A stretch of DNA of 64,000 nucleotides from Ochotona curzoniae (GCF_017591425.1 NW_024464918.1:10972001-11036000); one strand, 5' to 3'. Shown: positions 45,396 through 57,774, counted from the first letter of the stretch. Made by a program: numbers and translations. The notes: generated from the sequence alone by a model not told the origin.

Positions 45396-46312
45396 AATGA
45401 TGTTTTTGTTTGCCATCCATACTGAGGTAGCTCATATTAACTGGTGAGCACTTTTTTTTTAAAATAAAACTATCCACTTCTTGTGGTACAAGGTATGTGG
45501 AAACTTTTCAAAGTTTACTTCATAAATGTTTTTTGGAAATTTTAAACTATTCTGGAAATAAAATATTTGAAAAAAAAAGATGCACACAGTATAAAGTGCT
45601 TTTATACATGCTTGAAAAATAGTTACTCTCTAATTTGTTTCATTTAACAATATACTTGAATGTTTTTAAAGCTATTTAGTATCATGCTTGCATTAATTTG
45701 TACTGTATGCAAGGAACTTAATTCACTGTCCCTTTAGTGTAGAATAAAAAGATTTTTTTTGTTATTTGAGTACTGATGTTATAAAATGTAATCAGATTAT
45801 ATTAATAATTTTTCAGGTCACTAAATTTCATCACTAAAGCCTGGAGTGTGTGGAGAATGTCTTTAATATGCTAATGTCAGTGGTGATGATATCAACAATG
45901 CTCTCATTTTAATTTTTTCAAAAGATTCACTTTTTTAGCAATGACCATTAGAATCAATGATGTTGAATTACAGTAAGTTTTTGGGAGTGAAAATATAGAC
46001 AAGTAAATAGTTTAGCTGGTATTACAATTTATGAATAAGACTGATATACATGCCTTTACAGAATTAATGACAAGATTAGGGCTCTTAATTCTTAAGGATA
46101 TAATTAAACATAGTTGTTTGGAATAAGTATTAATGAATGCTCTGTTAATTAAATTAAAATTTTCAGTACATATTCGTAGAACAAGCATGTTATATTTATT
46201 GTTGCCATAAAGCCTATAAATAAGAATGAGATTACAGAATGAAAGATCTTGTTAAGCAGTTTGGACTTGGTACTTTGATATTTCAAATCAGGGTTTTATT
46301 CACATCCATGAA
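45396..46312. other. No gene seen; AT-rich
   Basis: About 45.43-45.58 kb carries GGTATGTGGAAACTTTTC and related wording that may be another old dispersed repeat. No frames of note. Confidence 0.5.
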
Positions 46313-46327
46313 TTGATTTACTATTTT

Positions 46328-46652
46328 TTTTGAAAGATTTATTTTTATTATTTTTTTATAGGAAAGGCGGATATACAGAGAGGAGAGACAGAGAGGAAGA
46401 TCTTCCAGCTGATGATTCACTCCTCAAGTGAGCGCAACGGCTGGTACTATGCCGATCTGAAGCCAGGAGCCTCTTCCGGGTCTCCCACGCGGGTGCAGGG
46501 TCCCAAAGCATTGGGCCGTCCTTGACTGTTTTCCCAGGCCACAGGCAGAGAGCTGGATGGGAAGTGGGGCCGCAGGGATTAGAACCGGTGCCCATATGGG
46601 ATCCTGGGCATGCAAGGCTAGGACCTTTAACCACTTGCGCCACTGCGCCACC
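46328..46652 (-). mobile_element. Young CSINE (GCGCAAGTGG subtype)
   Basis: Antisense, complete: AGGAAAGGCGGATATACAGA, GGAGAGACAGAGAGG, GAGCGCAACGGCTGGTAC, GAAGCCAGGAGCCTCTTCC, GGGATTAGAACCGGTGCCC, TTAACCACTTGCGCCACTG. Perfect 15-bp target-site duplication TTGATTTACTATTTT at 46313-46327 and 46653-46667. Confidence 0.94.
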
Positions 46653-46686
46653 TTGATTTACTATTTTAAAAGATTATGCTGGCGGG

Positions 46687-47022
46687 GCCCGGCAGCATGG
46701 CCTAGCGGCTAAAGTCCTCGCCTTGAACACGCTGGGGTCTCATATGGGCGCCGGTTCTAATCCCAGCAGCTCCACGTCTCATCTAGCTCCATGCTTGTGG
46801 CCTGGGAAAGCAGTTGCGGACAACCCAAATTCTTGGGACCCTGCACCGGCGTGGGAGACCCAGAAGCTCCTGGCTCCTGACCTTAGATCAGCTCAGCTCT
46901 GACCATTGTGGTCACATAGGGAGTGAATTAACGGATGGAAGATCTTTCTCTCTGTCTCTCCGCCTCTCTGCGTATTTGCCCTGACAATAAAAACTAATAA
47001 ATCTTCCAAAAAAAAAAAAAAG
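46687..47022 (+). mobile_element. CSINE (GCCTAGCGG subtype)
   Basis: Complete sense copy beginning GGGGCCCGGCAGCATGGCC 34 bp after the head of the antisense copy. Body: CGCCTTGAACACGCTGGG, GGCGCCGGTTCTAATCCC, AGAAGCTCCTGGCTCC, GACCATTGTGGTCACATAGG, GCGTATTTGCCCTGAC. Ends AATAAATCTTCC and A13. Confidence 0.92.
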
Positions 47023-47737
47023 AATAAAGAAAGAAAGGAGAAAATGGATTCTAGAAGGGAGACAAAAGTCATGATCTATTTTGGAGACCATTATGATTTC
47101 ATAGGCAAGATTGGATCCAATGGAGAAGGAGAGAAGTGAGAAAGCTGGACTTTTATTTTCAACAGAGCTGTTAAGGCTTGCTACAGTATTGTATGGAGAG
47201 AAAAGGTGAATGAGGTATCTGAGATGCCTGGTAGAAATTTTATCACTTTCATACCCTGGAGGAGAAAATTGGTGGAAAAGTGGTTTTAAGTTGTGGAAAA
47301 TTGACATTTGGGAGTATTACATTTAAGGAAACTGCGATAGCTCTCCAAGTGGAACTCTAAAAGACACAATGGACTGAATTGTTTTGGCATTCTGTAGAGA
47401 GGACTGATGCAGAAAAAAATAAAACCTTAGAGACATGAGGAGCAGAACGACAGGGATGCAGAGATGCAGAGCTAGAGGAGAGAACGTGAGGGAGAATGAG
47501 GATGGACAGAGGAAAAAGCCCCATTCAGAGCTCCATTGTTATCATATCTAAGTTTGTTTAAAGTTGAAACCTTCTAAGATATTGAATGGACTCCAGTTAA
47601 AGTACGTTAAGGTGAGTATATTGATTTATTGATTAAGCCCATGTAGTGATTACTTGGTCTTCACATTTAGGGAGTATAGTTTCTATAAATGCCTAAACCA
47701 ATCCTTTATTCTTGCAGTAACAGTTTTGGTGTTTCTC
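47023..47737. other. No gene seen; unassigned
   Basis: A-rich and G/A-rich DNA at 47400-47520 with no coding signal. Part of 47080-47330 may belong to an old mammalian repeat. Confidence 0.45.
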
Positions 47738-48056
47738 TTTACTCAATGCTTTAAGCCACTGCCTACGATTCCAGCATCCCATATGATTTCAGGTTCAAAT
47801 CCCAGCTGTTCTACTTTTGTTCCAACTTCCTGCTGCTGTACCAGGGAAAATCTCAGAGAACATCTGGAGTTCTTGGGCTCTGGTGTCCATGTGGGAAACC
47901 TGGAAGCAACTCTTGGCTCCTGGCTTTGCATTAGCTTATCTCTAGTCATGCAGTCATCTGGGAGTGAACCAGGCAGTGGAAGATAGCTCTCTCTCTCTTC
48001 TTCTATCTCTTCCTGTGTATGTAACTCTACTTTTATAATAAATAAATATTTTAAAA
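47738..48056 (+). mobile_element. Old CSINE
   Basis: Sense: AAGCCACTGCCTACGATTCC, TTCAGGTTCAAATCCCAGC with a better B-box (GGTTCAAATCC), GCTGTACCAGGGAAAATC, GGCTCCTGGCTTTGCATTAG, CATCTGGGAGTGAACCAGG, ATAATAAATAAATATT. Older than the copies with target-site duplications. Confidence 0.8.
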
Positions 48057-49656
48057 AACGTATTTATTACCCAAGAAATCATCTAATTATTCATCTTGCA
48101 TCATTTTAAGACGCCGAGGATATAAATTTATTTCTAGTTGTAAAGAATCTCTTCACTTTTTAATAGTAAGTGATAGTGTAGGTTGTTTCCATATCCAGTC
48201 ATCGAGACTTGACTGTGTCACGTTATGCTTTTTTTTGTGTAAATTTTTCTCTGTCAAAGAATTCCAATTTGAAACTCTTTCAGAACCTAACAGTCAATAG
48301 TATAGTTACATCAGAGGGACTTCCAAGGACTATTTTTAAAGTCAAGCAGTGAAATATGAATAAATCTTCCCAACTTTCATTTGGAGCCAAGACGAGAATA
48401 CGACACACATGCTCCCACTCTCATATGCTGCCGCTGCTTTTTTCACTCAGTGGTGAGAAAAAGGAATATTTTATATATTTATTTATACTTGGTATTTCCC
48501 TGGCTTCCATCAGGTCTCATGGGCAAAGTACGCACTGCTGTTATTAACAGACACTGTTCCACAGGGTTTCTATGTTTAAAAGGAAATGCAGAAATTGTAA
48601 CATCCTATAAAAGCAGTCATTGGGTCTCAAGTTCTATGCTAATTTTTTTTTTTTTTGCCATTTTCTATGTACCATTCTTTGTTTTTTCCTTTTTTACTCT
48701 GTGAATGCGCAGGCTTTCATTATTTACAACTTAACTACCTTGTGTGGTAATTACAAAATTGTAGAATAATTGCTATTAAAATATCAGCCCCTGCAATTAT
48801 AGCAATGAAATCTGTGGTAAATTGTTTAATTTCTGTGAGTTCCAGATTTCTCATTTGAAAATGAAAATGCTAATTGTTTAATCATGCTATTTTGGGGAAA
48901 ATGAATGTAAAGTATTTATCATAAAACCTGGAATATAAAAACAGTCCCTTTTAATATGTTATGGCAAATAATTAGTGTTTTAAGGCTTCCTTACAGTCTA
49001 GAAATTAGGGGATTGCAAACTCCTGAGAAACCTCACTCCTAGGAGAGAATTTTTTGTAAGAGGAAAGTATACTTTCTTCAACTGCATTTCTGCAAAGGAA
49101 TTTGATTGATTGATGTACAGTTCTATAACTTTATTCTCAGTCAAATCCACCTTTAATCTGCAATCAGATCAGCATGATGTTCTGAAAATGAAAATAAAAA
49201 TCAAATGGGATGAATCCAGGGCATGAACTGAATGTCCTAGTGTTGCAGAACTCTTGCCTGATCAAATTTCTAAGTGTCTTTAAATGTTTTGTATTGTTGA
49301 GGTATTTGTTACTTTTGATAAAAACAAAACTTTCATAGGAAATACCAAAAGAAAGACTAAGAACTAGAATAAGTGAGAAACTAGATTCCAAAATGAAACG
49401 ATCATTCTAGTGATCAAATATAAATTCCATTTAACTTTATATACATTTTGCCTGTAAGGCATTAGTAACTTTCAATCAGTTAAGTGGATCGTCAAGGTTT
49501 CTCTACTGTCATTCAAACCTCTACCTTTGATGGTTTTTATGTCCTATTTTAAAGCATCCTAAATAGTCAAAGGCTCTAGAATTAGGTGAGTTCTGGTCAG
49601 CTCTCCTAAACTTGTTATCTGTTCAAATTGTTTTGAAGGTATCATTTTACAACTTT
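48057..49656. other. No gene seen; AT-rich with one MIR
   Basis: The overlapping frames at 48356-48547 and 48381-48704 end in T-rich hydrophobic sequence and have no family signal. A T16 run lies near 48642. A MIR is listed separately. Confidence 0.45.
48810..48968 (+). mobile_element. MIR SINE
   Basis: AATTTCTGTGAGTTCCAG, TTTCTCATTTGAAAATGAAA, TGTAAAGTATTTATCAT and CCTGGAATATAAA follow the MIR 5'-to-3' order (TTTCCTCATCTGTAAAATG ... AAGCGCTTAGCACAGTGCCTGG). Confidence 0.55.
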
Positions 49657-49987
49657 TTAAAAAAAGATTTATTTATTTTTATTGGAAGGGCAGGTATGCA
49701 GAGAGGAGGCGAGACAGAGAGGAAGATCTTCCTCCACTGATTCTCTCTCACAGTGGTCAGAATGGCCGGAGCTGAGCCGATCCGAAGCCAGGAGCCAGGA
49801 GCTTCTTCCAGGTCAACCACACAGTTGCAAGGTGCCAAGGCTTTGGGCCATCCTCTATTGCTTTCTCAGGCCATAAGCAGGGAGCTGGATGGGAAGTGGG
49901 GGCTGCCAGGATTAGAACTGGCACTCATATGAGATGCTGGTGCGTGCAATGCGAGGACTTTAGCTGCTTGGCTACCGTGCTGGGTTC
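49657..49987 (-). mobile_element. Young CSINE
   Basis: Antisense: AAAGATTTATTTATTTTTAT, CAGGTATGCAGAGAGGAGG, GATCTTCCTCCACTGATTC, GATCCGAAGCCAGGAGCC, GGGAGCTGGATGGG, GGATTAGAACTGGCACTC, TTAGCTGCTTGGCTACCG. Complete. Confidence 0.9.
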
Positions 49988-52539
49988 ATAACCCTAGGTT
50001 TAAGATTCAGTTATAACTCAACCCTGTTTTCTTTTACTTTTCTAGGAGACTTTAGATCAGTCTGTTTTTAAAGTACTCTTTATTTATTTATTTAGTACAC
50101 GGATTAAAAACCACAATGTTGCATATTACAGAGGAATATCCAAAGTATTTTTCCCACTGCCCATTTTAACAACATATCTAATGCATACTTTTGGAAGCAT
50201 ATTTTGCTTGATTTTAGTCAAAAGGCCGAGAAGCGAAAGAAAGCATATTATGTGTTTAAAGTTGCTGCCATCGTAGTTAATACTTTTCTTTATAAAGCAT
50301 TTTCAGGATAAGAATCATAGTTATGATCCAGTGCTAAGAATCCCCTTTTGGTCACTCAATGGTAAATGCATTTAAGCAAGGAGCATCATCATACTTAGGT
50401 TAAATGTAATTCAAATGCAGTTTTTATGAAAAGGAACAGTAGCCTGATTTCTTTTCTCCTTTCTAAGAGAATTGGTCTAGAGGAATGAGTTTGAAGATTT
50501 ACAGAAGTTTTTAAATTTATTTCTGTCCATCTGCCTCTGTTAAATACAAATACAATTGTGTATACATGGTTCTCAATATATCCATAAATGAATATGTTTA
50601 TATACATACATGTTTCTGTATATATTCACATAGATTGGTAGATAGATACAGATATATGGAGTTATTTAAGTAAGAGTATGCAGTAAGTTTAAAGGGATGT
50701 GACATTAGTTTTGAGTCTTCCATTGGACGACAGCAGTTAAATAGCCCAGTCAGAAAAGTATGAGTGTGGAGCACTGGAAGGTGGGGCAGTACATTTGGCA
50801 ATAACGGTTTTTATTATTGCAATCTTTACTTTTCATGTTCACTAAACAGTGAGCACAGAAAGGCACTTTAAAATTTTATTTTGGGAAATACATTCAAATT
50901 CGATCTTTTTTTTCCTGCATAACAAAACAGTTTTCTATATTCATTTAGTAGTTAAATTGTGCTTAAAGAACTACTGAGAGAATTATTATCTGCATCTTAA
51001 CAGCTGAAAGTATCATAGGTTCAGATGGAAATATTTTTGAGGCTGTTTTCTACGACTTGATGATGACTTCATTATGCATCTTTTGGGGGGGTTAAGGTAA
51101 CGGTTTTTCTCTATGTAGGGGTTAGTTTGCTGTGGTTCACTTACAATGGATCAGAGAGAATCTGCAAAATTGTAGAGCTACCTTAATGTGCCTGTGCTTC
51201 AGAAGTGAAAATATCAATGCAGTCTTCCTCTCTCATACTTTCTACTCAGCTTTCTGAATGATTTCTTACTCATTAGGGTAAATTGGGCAAGGTTATAGCC
51301 ACTGGAGAGTGGGATGAACTGCTCTCTTCATGGGCAGCATTGCAGGGTGGACTTATTTCCTTTGCACTGAAATTATTCACATTTAAACCATATTTTATAT
51401 TCCAGAAATATTTAAAATTAGTGCAAAGTTAATTAGGAGTTTCATACAGTTTTTTTTTTCTTTAAGCTTTCTCATTCAGAGATTCAGAATTCAACAGTTT
51501 TAATTGTGTTGGGTCAGAACACAGCATTTAAATATAGTTTAAATATGTTTTATTTGAACTCCTAAAAAGTTAGTGAGAGACATTTCTGCGTATGATTACA
51601 AGTATACCTGATTAAAAGGAAGAAACAGGGAAATGGGAAATGTATATGCTAAAAAGAAAGTAATTCTATAGCCAAATAGTCATTTCCACAAAAATAAAGA
51701 GTGATTTAACTGGCAATTAAGGTATATAAACATCTAAGTCTTGCTTCCTCCTCTTAGTTTCTTCATGAATAGGAATTTTAAACTAGAATATTTGTTTACT
51801 CTCAGCTTTACTTCTGTGATAGCAAAAAGTAACAGGAAAGAATTGATTTTGTTCCTAGAGAAAAGCAGGTTGTTGAATAAAACAAATTTTGAGAGGAAAA
51901 AAGGTATAGATTATTAACCATTCTACTTTTGCATGTGTTGTTAAAACAAGAGAAGAAATCTGATTGCGATACATAAACGGTGATTTTCAAAATGGGAGCC
52001 ACAATTCCATTAGGGATTAGTGAGTCATGTAGAAAGCCAAGCAATCAGTCATCTTCAGAATAATCATGGGGCACTATTTGCTATTGATACATTTGAAATA
52101 TCCCAAATGTGTGCAAAACCGATAGTGGGCAAAATTTCTGGGATCCCATTCCAGATGAATGCCGTGGGACCGAACTACAGTAGTGGTTGTTGCATTCTTT
52201 ATCATCTTCAATCTTTGGTTACATAAATGAGTGATGAAAGCAATGCTGTATCCTAACTGAGCAGTTAAAATATATTAATTCTAACAAACAGATTCATCTG
52301 AATGCATGTCTTTTTAATAGTCTCTTATTCTGTGTAACACAGTAAGAAGTACAATAAATACACAATAGGGAGTGCACATAAAAATGAAAAAAATCTGAAA
52401 TTATGATAGTGGTGTAACAGTTTTATCATGATAATGTTTAAGCAAAGTAAATAAAAATTTAAAGGTTTTTACTTTTGATTTCAAATTTCATAAATATAGA
52501 TACAGAAAAATCGCATTTTTTTCAGGGGTATTTAATAGA
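49988..52539. other. No gene seen; AT-rich
   Basis: 2.5 kb with no recognised repeat. Frames at 50395-50607, 50598-50801, 51808-52044 and 52020-52226 are short with no family resemblance. Confidence 0.5.
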
Positions 52540-52825
52540 TAATTTTTATCTGAGATGAGAGAGAGATTCCTTCTGTTGGTTCACCTTCAGATATCTGCAA
52601 GGATTTTAGGCTGGGGCTGGAACTGAGACCCAAATAATGAGTCTGGGTTTCTTGCTGGAGAGGAAAGAACCTAATAGTTGGAGCCGTTACTGCTCTCTCT
52701 GAGGTTCTGAATGAGCAGAAAACATAAATCAGGAGTGGAATCAGGTATTGAATATCAAAGCATTCCCCTATGGGACATGGGCAAATAATTAGACTTAACT
52801 ACAACACAAAATGACCAGCGCTTCA
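52540..52825 (-). mobile_element. Old CSINE, strongly diverged
   Basis: GAGATGAGAGAGAGATTCC, TTCTGTTGGTTCACCTTCAG, GGCTGGGGCTGGAACTGAG and AGTCTGGGTTTCTTGC match the antisense order. The head is nearly lost. Confidence 0.5.
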
Positions 52826-53229
52826 ATTATTTTCAAGGCTTTATAGAGATTTAAAAAAAGATTTATTTGCATATCCAAAAATTTTAAAAAAATTATGATA
52901 CAATTCCATATCTTATAATATTTTGTTTTGGTTGTTAGCTTAGTTTCAACATTGCAAAGTCCCCTTGGAGACTTGTAGCAATATAGTATTTAATGGAAAT
53001 TGTTACTGTTAGCTGAAATATTGGGGTGGGATTTTTTTTTTTTGTCTATAAATCAGTTCAAAGGAAGTTAGATGAAGCTCTACACAGAAAGCATACAAGG
53101 AAACTTCCAAAAGTGTGGAAAGTACATATGATCAGAAAAAGAAAAAAACAGAATATATAATTTCAAAAATATTTTTCTGCTTTTCATGACTTTCTTATTC
53201 CTATTTCTAACATACAAAATGAATCCATC

Positions 53230-54945
53230 TCCCTTTTTTCTTGATGCAGCTTCAGAAGCATAGTGGTTTCACCCTCCTTGTTCCCCTCCTCTCTCTCTTC
53301 CCCTTTATTGTTTTGCCCAAATTATTGCAATGCCATATTCATTCACTTCACAGTAACAAACTTAACTTTTTGATATTTACACTTTTTCTGATACTTAAAC
53401 TTTCTGGTATTCCATATTCATGGAATAGCAAGTAGAGAGAGGAGAAAAAAGTAAAAATGAACTAAAATGAAAGTGGAAATCATTGTTACTCATGAGTATA
53501 GACTCTTGCTGCATGCAGAAGTTAATTCCTAGTATGCTGATCTCATTAATAGAGATTGTGTTTGTTGTGTTCTCTGTGTTAATTTTAACAGATAAGGGAG
53601 AGCATGTGTTATTTGTCATTTTGGGACTGACTTATTTCATTAAGCATAATAATTTCCAGCTTGGACCATTTCTTTTTTTATAGTTGAATAATATTCCATA
53701 ATGTATATGTACCACTTTTTAAAAATCTGGTTATCGGTCAATGAGCATTTGACATGGTTTTGCGTCTTAGCTGTTGTGTGTGCTGCAATAAACATGGGAT
53801 TGTAGATACCTATCTCATGCAAATTTCATTTCTTTTAAATGTATTTTCAGGAGTGGGATGGTTGGATCATATGGTAGATCCGGTTTTATGTGGTATCTGA
53901 GGAAACTCCATATTGTGTTCCATAATGGTTGTACTGGTTTACATTCCCATTAACAATGCACTGGTTCCTTTCCCACCACATCAATGCCAGCATTGATGGT
54001 TTTTAAATTTTTCTTTATCATGGCCCTTCTTGTTGGGGTTAGATGGAATTCCATTGTGGTTTTTATTTGCATTCCCCTGATAGATAGATAAACTGAGCAT
54101 TTTTCCTGTGTTTGTTAGAAGTTTGGATTTCAATTTTTTGGCAAGTTCTTGTTCATATCTTTTACCAATTCTTAACTGGATTGTTTGTTCTGTTGTTGCG
54201 TTTCTGGAATTTCCTGTAGATCCTGGATATAAGTCCTCTGTTGTGTAGTTTGTCAATATTTAAGACTATGTTTTTCTCCTTCTGATGGATTCCTCTGCAT
54301 TTCATTGACAATATTCTTTGTAGTGCAGAAGCTTCTTAGCTTAATGTAATTGCTTTTATTTACTTTTGGCTTGTCTTGGCTGCCTGTGCTTTTTTTTTTT
54401 TTCCCCATGAAGTCGTTGCCCTTGCCTGTGTCTTGCACTGTATTCTCCAAGTTTTCCACTAGTAATTTGATGGTATCAGGTCTTAGATTTCATTCCTTGA
54501 TCTATTTAAAGCTGATTTTTGCATAAGGTGAAAGCCGGGGGTCTTATTTTCTTATTTCTACAAGGCAGAGCCCATTGTCCCAGCTCCACTTGTTGAAGAG
54601 ACTGTCTTTTCACCATGAATTGATTTCTGTTCAATTATCAAAAATAACTTGGCTGTATATGGGTCCATTTCTGGGATTTCTGCTCTGTTCCGTGGATATT
54701 CATGTATTTTTATGACAGTACCAGGCTTTTTAAGATTAGGACTGTCCTGTAATGCTTCTTGAAGTCTAGTGTTATGATACCTGCAGCCTTGTTCTTGTTA
54801 TTTCAGATTCCTTTCACTATTTGATATCTGCTGGATTTCCATATAATTTTTAGCATTGATTTTTCTGGGTCTGAGAAGAAAGTTGTAGACATTTTAATTG
54901 GAATCCCGTAAACCTACAGATTACTTGTGGTAATACTTCAAAAAA
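53230..54945 (-). mobile_element. L1 3' half (ORF2 C-terminal region and 3'-UTR), antisense
   Basis: Minus-strand translations in several frames match the L1 ORF2 C-terminal part in order: a region before SFCTTK (near 54320-54360), the EMQRNPSEGEK stretch, NKNHNGIPSNPNK near 54050 and WYIYIMEYYSTIKKE near 53680. The last resembles the MEYYSAIKKNE motif near the end of ORF2. The 3'-UTR precedes it on the plus strand. The element is 5'-truncated at about 54945 and full of stops and frameshifts, so it is inactive. Confidence 0.85.
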
Positions 54946-56056
54946 CCTGCAATAAGTTCATTGAAAGTGCATATTATGGGGAAAAGACAATGACAATGTG
55001 TGAAACTAAAACATGCTTTGAGTAATAGTAAACCTATGTTTAAATTCCAGTTTTTGCATAAAAATTGTGAGGTGCCCTTTTGTGTGCCACTGGTTGCATT
55101 TGTGAAACCAACGATTTTTCTTAGCCCAAGAAATAATAAAAAATAATATAAAAAATCAACGCTGGAATAAATAGAGCAATATGTAAATGAGGAATGCCAT
55201 ATGTTATTAGGATAGCTAACTGCATATATAAAAAACTTTAGGTCAGATCTTATTGCTCAGTTACTGAATTAAACTGCAGTTTGGAGACAGTATATTGAAA
55301 CCACTGTTTTAAGGTAGGTGTATACACACCAAGTGAGCAGTGATGGGTTGGTGTGTGTGTACTCGGTTACCTTCTGTGAATTCAATGAATTCTGGCTGGA
55401 AGTGCAGCATCGGTTATAATCTTGTCATGCCTGTAGCCCAAACCTCATTTGTTAGTTTCTCTGTTACTTTTGGTTTTTGCAGAGAACTTTATGGTCTGCT
55501 GAATTAAACAGCACAGCCTGCTCCTTTGATGGGGTGGAACAGTCTCTCCCCAGTGCTCTTCAGCGTAACTGGGGAAGTTGATAGAAAGCCGCCCAATAAT
55601 CCTCATGTGCGCGGAGCACTTCTGGACCAGCTCTCAGCTAGCCCCCGTGGGGAACATGGTGCCGAGTCACAGAAAGTCTTGTTTTCTCCCTGTTGGAGCT
55701 TGCAGCAAATTAGGGCACCAGTGAAATAGCATAGCCATGTCGACTTCATGAATCTTTCTAAAATAGGATATGATGTGATATAACAAAGAAGTGATATAGG
55801 GGGAAATCAGGGAATATTAATTGCCAGTCTTGGTATAATACAGAAGCTGGATTGCTGTATTTTCAAAAAGTCTTTTAAATAACCTTGGAATATTGTAAAT
55901 TTACAAAAAATTCTGAGACCAATTTTTGAGTATCATTTTTGTTACCACTGAATATATTTAGGAGTTTTCACATTTTGCTTTACTTGTTTCAACTCCTTTC
56001 CTCCCTAAGCATGCGGTTTTGACAGTTTGCTTGCCTGTCTGCTTCCCTTTCTTGCT
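54946..56056. other. No established gene; candidate exon-like block at 55495-55730
   Basis: 54950-55120 contains TTCAAAAAACCTGCAATAAG and may be an old dispersed repeat. 55380-55745 is unusually CpG-bearing and is described as a candidate below. Confidence 0.4.
55495..55730 (+). other. Exon-like block, unassigned
   Basis: A good splice-acceptor-like stretch (CTTTTGGTTTTTGCAG) ends at about 55482. The following sequence has several CpGs and two short open frames: one of 33 codons reading directly from the acceptor to a TGA, and one of 67 codons from ATG 55526 to 55729. No matching donor and no recognisable protein family. It could be a lncRNA exon or chance. Confidence 0.18.
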
Positions 56057-56059
56057 TTT

Positions 56060-56253
56060 TTTTTTTAAGATTTATTTATTCTTATTACAAAGTCAGATAT
56101 ACAGAGAGGAAGACCTTGAGTTCGATGATTCACTCCCCAAGTGAGAGCCACAGCCGATACTTGCGCCCATTCGAAGCCGGGAACCAGGAACCTCTTCCGG
56201 GACTCTCACTCGGGTGCAGAGTCCCAAAGCCTTGGGCTGTCCTCTACTGCTTT
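56060..56253 (-). mobile_element. CSINE, 5'-truncated, with target-site duplication
   Basis: Antisense 3' half: TTAAGATTTATTTATTCTTA, TTACAAAGTCAGATATACAG, GATGATTCACTCCCC, GAAGCCGGGAACC, TCTACTGC, then a stop in mid-body. TGCTTCCCTTTCTTGC (56040-56055) and TGCTTCCCATTTCTAGC (56258-56274) flank it, showing that truncation occurred at insertion. Confidence 0.85.
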
Positions 56254-56537
56254 TGTTTGCTTCCCATTTCTAGCGTTTTATTCTGCTATGGTTTCATTTT
56301 CACGTGTTTTTAAGTACAAAGACCTTACAAGTAACGGAAAGAGCTGATTGTGTCTGAGGGCAACTTTGTACCAGGGCAGTAACTCCTCTTTCAGAGGTTG
56401 CAGTTACTGTGTTACTAACCTTACTCTTGCCCGTTGGGTAGGATATGCAGTTCGTTCAGGAAGAAGTGACTTTTAAAAAAAATGTGGCTTTTGTTTTGTT
56501 TTGTTTCAGCTAAAATGCTGTGGTTTCCTCAGTGAGC

Positions 56538-56568
56538 AGTTCATTAGCTTTCTGTTAGCTAATGAACT
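56538..56568. repeat. Inverted repeat, 12-bp arms, 7-bp spacer
   Basis: AGTTCATTAGCT and AGCTAATGAACT are perfect reverse complements around TTCTGTT. Each arm carries a CATTAG/CTAATG core. Confidence 0.95.
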
Positions 56569-57183
56569 TGTGGGACCAGTGGTTAAAAGTTTTTATTTTT
56601 GCGCTGACATAATTACTTGTGAAAATGTTTACATAAGAAATATAAATCATAATGATTAGATTTCCTTGTTAAGTGGCTTAGGTATGTTTTTCCAGGGAAG
56701 CATATATCTAGAGGATACTAATTATTAGTTATGAAAACTTTCCCATACGGACAAGTCAGAAATCCAGGAGGTTTAACCATGGAACGGTTAGCCACCCCTA
56801 GTCATGTGCCTCTCCAGAAGAGACATTTCCAAGTCTCCCTGACTGTCAGTGGTAAATCTGTCCTACCCACTGTGACTGATTATCCATAGCAAGTTGTTTC
56901 TTCTGAAAGTGATTAAGGCATTTTGCAAAAATGGTTAATCATCAAAAAACCACTTGTTTGCTACAGTTTATTAACTTAATTAAAACTTGACTGAGATATT
57001 ATACCTGAAAAACAGTGTGGAAATTATTCTCTCTGGGTCAGGACATTGAGCTTCACCGTCAAGCTGGTCCAAAAATGTCATAGTTAATCGTACATCACAA
57101 ACTGACCCAGAGGTACCAACTTATCCTGTGTAGATTGCTATAATATCTGTTTAATTTTATTGAATTGAGTAAAATAACATGCA

Positions 57184-57201
57184 TTCATTAAGCTTAATGA
57201 A
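57184..57201. repeat. 18-bp perfect palindrome
   Basis: TTCATTAAGCTTAATGAA is self-complementary over 18 bp and holds two inverted ATTA cores around AAGCTT. Confidence 0.95.
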
Positions 57202-57774
57202 ACATTTAATTTGGAAATCTTACTGCAAAAATAAAAGGATGTTGCTTTTGTCTTTAGGGACTAAAGAAAGTGGTTTTGTGTTTTAATGCAGTAATTCTGT
57301 TAAATTCAAACTGGGGCAATGTTTAGAGATTGTTGGTTTAATTTGACTTAGTCTGGATCTAGATTAAATTGCTCATTGTAGATGGGGAAACAGCATAGGG
57401 ATAGGTTGTATGATCTTTAATACTATTGTATCTGTTAGTGGCAAGGCTGAAAAACCTGAGTTTTAAATTTTGTACACTATTAGTTGTATCTCAAAGCCAT
57501 CATCTTGTCCTTTATTAGTAAGAATTCTCACCATCCTTGCCAACCTCCTGCAAACCTTTGCCCTGTTTCTTCTCTCTCTCTCTGCAACATATATTCCTGT
57601 ACCCTCCCAACCAAGCAAAGGAAAAGGATGGGTAGTTTTATGGAACTGTTCAAACATTATTATATACCCTAAGATAAGAGATGTGCAGTAGAGAGCTACA
57701 CCTGCCACTTAGTTACATTCCAATATTACATTCTTTGCATTGTAACTTAATGGATATGAGGGAGGTTTTTGAAT

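Larger units (their letters stand above)
56275..57774. other. Repeat-free block with palindromic TAAT-type motifs
   Basis: No interspersed repeat recognised over about 1.5 kb. Contains a 12-bp-arm inverted repeat (56538-56568), an 18-bp perfect palindrome (57184-57201) and several ATTA/TTAATTAA-like motifs (for example AACTTAATTAAAAC near 56980). Antiparallel frames at 57463-57708 are probably chance. Confidence 0.4.

Noticed and set aside
53640..54459. Possible reverse-transcriptase gene on the minus strand
   Set aside because: The ORF2-like pieces are separated by stops and frameshifts and cover only the 3' part of L1. It is a dead element.
56538..56568. Possible microRNA hairpin
   Set aside because: The stem is only 12 bp with no extension outside it, too short for a pre-miRNA.
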